Source of the DNA: Actinomycetota bacterium
Lineage (GTDB): Bacteria; Actinomycetota; Acidimicrobiia; Acidimicrobiales; Ilumatobacteraceae
Assembly: GCA_030685215.1 (NCBI GenBank)
Contig: JAUXQB010000148.1
Span: forward strand, 1-35,934
Direction: 5' to 3'
DNA length: 35,934 nt
How positions within the stretch are numbered: the stretch's first letter is position 1; every line of letters starts with the position of its first letter. Shown one piece after another: positions 31,987-35,934 of the stretch. A model generated the notes under the pieces. The model was not told the origin of the DNA. It did not search any database and saw only the letters and a list, made by a program, of their open reading frames with translations. Both the position numbers and the translations under genes were made by a program.

Positions 31987-33471
31987 ATGAGTCAGGCAGC
32001 ACCCACGGAAGCGCAGCACTTCGACGTGCTCATCGTCGGGGCCGGCATCTCTGGCGTCGGCGCCGCCCACCATCTCACCCAGCAGTGCCCGGGCACCTCG
32101 TTCGTGGTGCTGGAAGCACTCGAGAGCTTCGGCGGCACGTGGCTGATGCACAAGTACCCGGGCATCCGCAGCGACAGCGACCTCTACACGTTCGGCTACC
32201 GCTTCAAGCCGTGGACCGGCGCACCCATTGCGAGCGCGGAGGAGATCCGCAAGTACATGGGCGAGGTCATCAGCGAAGGCGGTCTCGAGCCGCACATCCG
32301 CTACCAGCACTGCATCTCTTCCGCGAGCTGGAGCGACGACACCAACACCTGGACCATCGAGGCCACTCGCACTGACACCGGCGAACAACTGCGCTTCACC
32401 ACCAACTTCCTGTGGATGTGCCAGGGCTACTACCGGCACGCCGAGGGCTACACCCCGGACTGGCCGGGCATGGACCGCTATCAGGGACGCATCGTGCACC
32501 CGCAGACCTGGCCCGACGACCTCGACCTCACCGGCAAGAACGTCATCGTCATCGGGTCCGGCGCCACCGCCGCCACGCTGGTGCCCAACATCGCCGGCCA
32601 GTGCAACCACGTCACCGTGCTCCAGCGATCGCCCACCTACTTCTGGACCGGGCGCAACGCGAACGAGGTGGCCGACATGCTGCGCGAGCTCGACATCGAC
32701 GAGACGTGGATCCACGAGATCGTCCGCCGCAAGATCCTGCACGACCAGCAGGCCATCACGCAGCTGTCGTTCACGGAACCCGAGTTCCTGCGCACCGAAC
32801 TGATCAACGGCGTGCGCGCGCACCTGCCCGAGGGCTACGACGTCGACACGCATTTCAGCCCCACCTATCGACCGTGGCGGCAACGCCTGGCGTATGTGCC
32901 CGACGGCGACCTGTTCGCCGGCATCAGCTCGGGCAAGGCGTCGATGGTCACCGATCACATCGACACCTTCACGGAGAAGGGCATCCTGCTGAAGAGCGGC
33001 GAGGAGCTCACCGCCGACGTCATCATCACCGCTACCGGCTTCAACCTCAGCGTGCTCGGCGACATCGACTTCTCCGTCAACGGCGAGCCGGTCGACTTCG
33101 CGAACACCGTCACCTATCGCGGGATGATGTTCACCGGTGTGCCCAACCTGCTGTGGGTGTTCGGCTACTTCCGCGCCAGCTGGACGTTGCGCGCCGACCT
33201 GATCAGCGACTTCGTCTGCCGGCTGCTGCACCACATGGAGGACAAGGGCGCGCACCGCGTCACGCCCGCGCTGCGCGGCACCGATGCCGACATGCCCATC
33301 CTCGACTGGATCGACCCGGAGAACTTCAACCCCGGCTACCTGATGCGCGGCATGCACCTGCTGCCCAAGCGCGGCGACACGCCCGAGTGGCAGCACACGC
33401 AGGACTACTGGGTGGAGAAGGACTCGCTGCCGGCCGCCGACCTCGACGACGGCTGCCTGGTCTACGAGTGA
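31987..33471 (+). CDS. Flavin-containing Baeyer-Villiger monooxygenase (EthA-like)
   Basis: This 494-residue monooxygenase has the FAD motif FDVLIVGAGISGVGAAHHL, the second dinucleotide motif VIVIGSGATAATLVP for NADPH, and the fingerprint YQGRIVHPQTWPDD, a version of FxGxxxHxxxWP with Tyr in the first place. Further family stretches are GGTWLMHKYPGIRSDSDLYT and ITATGFNLSVLGD. Such enzymes insert oxygen next to a ketone to give an ester or lactone, or oxidise sulfur (EthA activates ethionamide). AGGAGG at 31975-31980, 6 bases before the ATG, is strong. The GTG of the alcohol dehydrogenase overlaps its stop, so they share an operon. Confidence 0.92.
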   Translation: MSQAAPTEAQHFDVLIVGAGISGVGAAHHLTQQCPGTSFVVLEALESFGGTWLMHKYPGIRSDSDLYTFGYRFKPWTGAPIASAEEIRKYMGEVISEGGLEPHIRYQHCISSASWSDDTNTWTIEATRTDTGEQLRFTTNFLWMCQGYYRHAEGYTPDWPGMDRYQGRIVHPQTWPDDLDLTGKNVIVIGSGATAATLVPNIAGQCNHVTVLQRSPTYFWTGRNANEVADMLRELDIDETWIHEIVRRKILHDQQAITQLSFTEPEFLRTELINGVRAHLPEGYDVDTHFSPTYRPWRQRLAYVPDGDLFAGISSGKASMVTDHIDTFTEKGILLKSGEELTADVIITATGFNLSVLGDIDFSVNGEPVDFANTVTYRGMMFTGVPNLLWVFGYFRASWTLRADLISDFVCRLLHHMEDKGAHRVTPALRGTDADMPILDWIDPENFNPGYLMRGMHLLPKRGDTPEWQHTQDYWVEKDSLPAADLDDGCLVYE

Positions 33472-34499
33472 GAGCAGCCGTCTACGAGGCCTTCCGCGGG
33501 CCGATCGTGGTCACCGACGTCGCCGACCCCGCACCGGTGCCGGGCGAGGTGGTGGTGGAGGTGCTCGCCGTCGGCCTGTGCCGCAGCGACTACCACGGCT
33601 GGCACGGCACCGACCCCGACATCGTGTGCCCGCACGTGGGTGGTCACGAGTTCGTCGGTCGTGTCGTCGCAGTCGGCAGCGGCGTCGAGCGAATCCGCAC
33701 GGGCGACCGCATCGTGGCGCCGTTCGTGTGCGGGTGTGGCAGCTGCGAGCCGTGCCGGCTCGGCCAGCACCAGGTGTGCCGCAACCAGCAGCAGTCCGGC
33801 TTCACGCGGTGGGGTGCGTTCGCGCAGTTCACGGCCGTGCCGTTCGCCGACATCAACGCGGTGGTGGTGCCCGACGGCATCAGTGACGAGGTCGCGGCGC
33901 TCGTCGGCTGCCGCGTCTCCACTGCGTACCGTGCGGTCATCGAACGCGGCCGGCTCGCCGCCGGAGAGGTGCTGGTCGTGCACGGCTGCGGCGGGGTCGG
34001 ACTCGCGGCCATCGCGTTCGGACGCGCACTCGGTGCTCGAGTCGTCGCGGTCGACATCGCACCCGAGGCGCTCGCGCTCGCCACCGCGCTCGGTGCCGAC
34101 GTGGCTTTCGACGCCACCGGCGCCGACGACGTCGGCGACGCTCTCGTGGAGCTGACCGGCGGCGCACACGTCTCGATCGACTGTCTCGGCCACTCGGTCA
34201 CGGCCAACAGCTCCATCCGCTCGCTGCGCCCGCTGGGCCGGCACGTGCAGGTGGGCCTGTTCCCGTCGGCCACCGCCGACGTCGCGATCTCGCGCGTCAT
34301 CCGCGACGAGCTGGAAGTGCTGGGCGTGCACGGCCTCTCCGCCTCGCGCTTCCCGCAGGTGTTCGAGCTCATCGAGCACGGCGGGTTCGACCCTGCGCTC
34401 ATGATCACTCAACGCCTGTCGCTCGACGACGTGCCGGCCGCGCTGCCGGCCATGGGTGCGTTCTCGCAGCCGGGCATCTCGGTGGTCACCTCCCTCTGA
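33468..34499 (+). CDS. Zinc-dependent alcohol dehydrogenase (MDR family)
   Basis: This 343-residue medium-chain dehydrogenase starts at a GTG inside the monooxygenase stop (GTGA). Catalytic zinc ligands are Cys38 (GLCRSDYHG) and His60-Glu61 (GGHEFVG); the structural zinc cysteines are Cys90, Cys93, Cys96 and Cys104 in CGCGSCEPCRLGQHQVC. The nucleotide fold has VVHGCGGVGLAAIAF and RVVAVDIAPEALALA. The acidic residue at the end of the second strand (Asp in VVAVDIA) suggests NAD+ rather than NADP+. It probably oxidises the alcohol that feeds the monooxygenase, or the alcohol released from its ester product; the substrate is unknown. Confidence 0.92.
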   Translation: MRAAVYEAFRGPIVVTDVADPAPVPGEVVVEVLAVGLCRSDYHGWHGTDPDIVCPHVGGHEFVGRVVAVGSGVERIRTGDRIVAPFVCGCGSCEPCRLGQHQVCRNQQQSGFTRWGAFAQFTAVPFADINAVVVPDGISDEVAALVGCRVSTAYRAVIERGRLAAGEVLVVHGCGGVGLAAIAFGRALGARVVAVDIAPEALALATALGADVAFDATGADDVGDALVELTGGAHVSIDCLGHSVTANSSIRSLRPLGRHVQVGLFPSATADVAISRVIRDELEVLGVHGLSASRFPQVFELIEHGGFDPALMITQRLSLDDVPAALPAMGAFSQPGISVVTSL

Positions 34500-34537
34500 C
34501 GGTCCTGCTAGGAAAGCGGCCGACGAGGAGGTCGCGA

Positions 34538-35323
34538 GTGGCAGCGAATGCAACGGGACGGATGGCGGGCCGGCGGGTACTGGTCATCGGCGCCGGGCAG
34601 GAGACCTACGGGCTCCCGGCGGATCAGGTCACGATGGGCAACGGACGCGCCGCATGCCTCCGTGTCGCCGAGGAAGGTGCCGCGGTCGCGTGCGCCGATC
34701 TCCACCTGGATCGCGCCGCCGAGACCGCTGCCCTCATCGGTGAGTCCGCGCGAGCGTTCCTCGTCGATGCCACCGACGAGGCCTCGATGACCGAAACGTT
34801 CGCCGCCGCGGTCGACGCGCTCGGTGGTCTCGACGGCGTGGTGGTCAACGTGGGCATGGGCGGCCCGATGTGGCTGTCGGGCACCAGCGCCGAGGCGTGG
34901 GACCGCACCTTCGCGCTCAACGCTCGCGCACACTTCCTCGGCTGCAAGCTCGGCCTGCAGCACCTCGACGACGACGGTGCCATCGTGCTCGTCTCGTCGG
35001 TCGCGTCGTTGAAGCCGGGCAGCCGCATCCCCGCCTACGACTCGTCGAAGGCCGCGCTCGCCGGACTGTGCCGGCACACCGCGTTCGAAGGTCGTCGCCG
35101 GCGCGTGCGCACGAACGTGGTGGTGCCCGGCTTGATCGACACACCGATGGGCCGGCGCGCCACTCGCGACCGGCCGAGCCGCACGGAGGGGCAGCTCCCG
35201 CTCGGCCGCCAGGGCACCGCCGCCGACATCGCGAACGGCGTGCTCTACCTCCTCAGCTCGGAGGCCAGCTACGTGAACGGCCAGCTGCTCGTGATCGACG
35301 GCGGCCTCACCACCATCCACTGA
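34538..35323 (+). CDS. Short-chain dehydrogenase/reductase with an extended glycine-rich loop
   Basis: This 261-residue SDR starts at a GTG at 34538 behind GAGGAGGT (34525-34532, 5 bases away). The active site is complete: Asn128 (FALNARAHFLGCK), Ser153/154 (VLVSSVAS), Tyr167 and Lys171 (AYDSSKAAL). The usual TGxxxGIG loop is instead VIGAGQETYGLPADQVTMGN, then GRAACLRVAEEGA, an insertion of about a dozen residues between the glycines. Related SDRs with GNGRA loops are known in Actinobacteria. The C-terminus NGQLLVIDGGLTT is standard. It lies 38 bases after the alcohol dehydrogenase and probably belongs to the same operon, carrying out a further alcohol/ketone step. Confidence 0.9.
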   Translation: MAANATGRMAGRRVLVIGAGQETYGLPADQVTMGNGRAACLRVAEEGAAVACADLHLDRAAETAALIGESARAFLVDATDEASMTETFAAAVDALGGLDGVVVNVGMGGPMWLSGTSAEAWDRTFALNARAHFLGCKLGLQHLDDDGAIVLVSSVASLKPGSRIPAYDSSKAALAGLCRHTAFEGRRRRVRTNVVVPGLIDTPMGRRATRDRPSRTEGQLPLGRQGTAADIANGVLYLLSSEASYVNGQLLVIDGGLTTIH

Positions 35324-35450
35324 CCCGAGGGAGCACGGCGCGGCCGCCTCGGGCACGGCAGTTCGTTTCGGGGAGCGACAGCTTCCCCGGTTCGCCTCAC
35401 GTCGTGCGGGTGATCGTGTGGTGCGGCGGGCTCGCGGCCTTGTTGGCGGT

Positions 35451-35499
35451 CCATCCGAGTGGGAGCGGCCCGACGGGGGTGCATCCGCCACTCGGATGG
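35451..35499. repeat. 11-bp perfect inverted repeat
   Basis: CCATCCGAGTG (35451-35461) and CACTCGGATGG (35489-35499) are exact reverse complements with 27 bases between. The right arm is also the core of the first 19-bp tandem unit, so the left arm is an inverted copy of the same element. Confidence 0.6.
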
Positions 35500-35544
35500 C
35501 CGGCTGCCACTCGATTGGTTGGCTGGCACTCGGATGACGGGTTC
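35488..35544. repeat. Three degenerate 19-bp tandem units
   Basis: Units start at 35488, 35507 and 35526 with an exact 19-bp period. The first two share CCACTCG and GGCTG ends; the third keeps GCACTCGGATG and then diverges. With the inverted copy at 35451 this gives four copies of a CACTCGGATG-like core. Confidence 0.6.
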
Positions 35545-35733
35545 TTATGGTCATCGACGCAAGTCACCTGCGTCGGATGCGCCCGACGTGTCGGAAATAG
35601 GTGACCCAACACGGCGCCCGGCGCTTGATGTCCCGGGCACAGGAGTGTGTCTCGTGCAGCGACAATTTCTGCTGCACTTGGTGCACGGAACGTTGTCGGT
35701 GAGCAGAGCATATGGCTGCGGCGCACGAACGCA

Positions 35734-35780
35734 CCTGCGGGTTGAAATCGGAATCGAACACACCTGACGGAACCCGCAGG
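35734..35780. terminator. 10-bp perfect inverted repeat, possible bidirectional terminator
   Basis: CCTGCGGGTT and AACCCGCAGG flank a 27-base loop. It lies 31 bases beyond the stop of the minus-strand gene at 35812, so it could end that transcript. The loop is long and there is no T-tract. Confidence 0.35.
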
Positions 35781-35811
35781 CACTTGTCCGCTCAGTCGCT
35801 CGCCTCTCTGG

Positions 35812-35934
35812 TCAGGCGCGGCCTCGGAAGCGGCGGCGGTCCCACTTCATCGTCTCGAACGCCTGACCCACGCGGCTCGACCACACCTGAAACGCGCCGG
35901 CGTTGATCACTTCGATCGCATCGGTGAGCGTGCC
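35812..35934 (-). CDS. C-terminal 40 residues of an unrecognised protein (runs off the window)
   Basis: The last 40 codons of a minus-strand gene are open to the window edge and end with TGA at 35812. The visible sequence includes DAIEVINAGAFQVWSSRVGQ and ends in MKWDRRRFRGRA. Third positions are almost all G or C, as in the real genes here, which supports coding. The basic tail (WDRRRFRGRA) and amphipathic helix do not identify a family. Its start, length and role are outside the window. Confidence 0.6.
   Translation of the reverse strand, partial: GTLTDAIEVINAGAFQVWSSRVGQAFETMKWDRRRFRGRA

Larger units (their letters stand above)
35324..35811. other. Gene-free stretch (488 bases) with several repeats
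   Basis: No open frame here has a ribosome site, a family motif or the strong third-position GC of its neighbours. The stretch contains an 11-bp inverted repeat (35451-35461 with 35489-35499), a 19-bp tandem repeat (35488-35544), a 7-bp inverted repeat GTGCAGC/GCTGCAC near 35655-35680, and a 10-bp inverted repeat (35734-35743 with 35771-35780). The base composition looks slightly less GC-rich than in the genes. It separates the SDR operon from a gene on the other strand; both genes end here, so it need not hold a promoter. Confidence 0.6.

Noticed and set aside
35397..35783. 128-codon minus-strand frame in the gene-free stretch
   Set aside because: No ribosome site, no recognisable motif, poor third-position GC, and it crosses the tandem repeats.
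35734..35790. tRNA-like piece on the minus strand (GTTCGATTCC next to a paired end)
   Set aside because: The 10-bp outer stem is longer than an acceptor stem, the T-arm stem does not pair, and there is no D or anticodon arm.

Overview
The window is GC-rich throughout, with strong G/C at third codon positions, frequent GTG starts and many 4-base GTGA/ATGA stop-start overlaps. It reads like the chromosome of a high-GC actinobacterium. The gene mix fits Acidimicrobiia (Ilumatobacter-like), although no marker gene fixes the taxon: a DUF222/13E12-type protein, two predicted F420- or flavin-linked small oxidoreductases, an EthA-like monooxygenase, an LCP protein and many small catabolic enzymes. 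I see no rRNA, tRNA, CRISPR array, prophage or insertion sequence. Coding density is high, and the only gene-free stretch over 300 bases is 35324-35811.

Layout. 1-8 kb: a cut-off DUF222 gene, an MFS drug-type exporter, a COG3618-type amidohydrolase, a VOC protein, a deazaflavin-dependent nitroreductase, a dienelactone hydrolase, an APC permease, then a lipoprotein transglycosylase translationally overlapped by an APH-like kinase. 7.8-9.1 kb: a carboxymuconolactone-decarboxylase-like gene divergent from an HxlR regulator, with two matching 17-bp operator-like sites between them. 9.1-16 kb: a large membrane patatin with its catalytic residues split by a membrane bundle, a dimethylformamidase-like protein, a PPOX-fold protein, a nitroreductase, a secreted repeat protein and a DUF2520 protein. 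16-20.5 kb: a GNAT domain fused to what looks like a circularly permuted flavin amine oxidase (the most unusual gene here), an LCP protein with several membrane helices, and a membrane-anchored CoA-binding protein overlapping a hotdog thioesterase. 21-24.4 kb: a three-gene ABC exporter operon (ATPase, permease, alpha/beta hydrolase) chained by ATGA overlaps. 24.4-28.8 kb: an L-fucose-type sugar-acid module (fuconate dehydratase plus a fucose-dehydrogenase-like aldo/keto reductase), divergent from a solute-binding-protein homologue with no export signal, then a second aldo/keto reductase. 28.8-30.5 kb: a tiny zinc-ribbon protein, a WYL regulator, an operator palindrome and a DUF1579-like protein. 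30.6-35.3 kb: a metal-dependent amidohydrolase, then a tight Baeyer-Villiger monooxygenase / zinc alcohol dehydrogenase / SDR operon that could oxidise a ketone or alcohol stepwise. The window ends with a repeat-bearing gap and the last 40 codons of an unrecognised gene.

Several intergenic gaps hold long, near-perfect inverted repeats (arms 16-18 bp) without a T-tract. They may be terminators of a non-canonical kind or regulatory hairpins. All functional calls rest on reading motifs by eye; no search or structure prediction was run.
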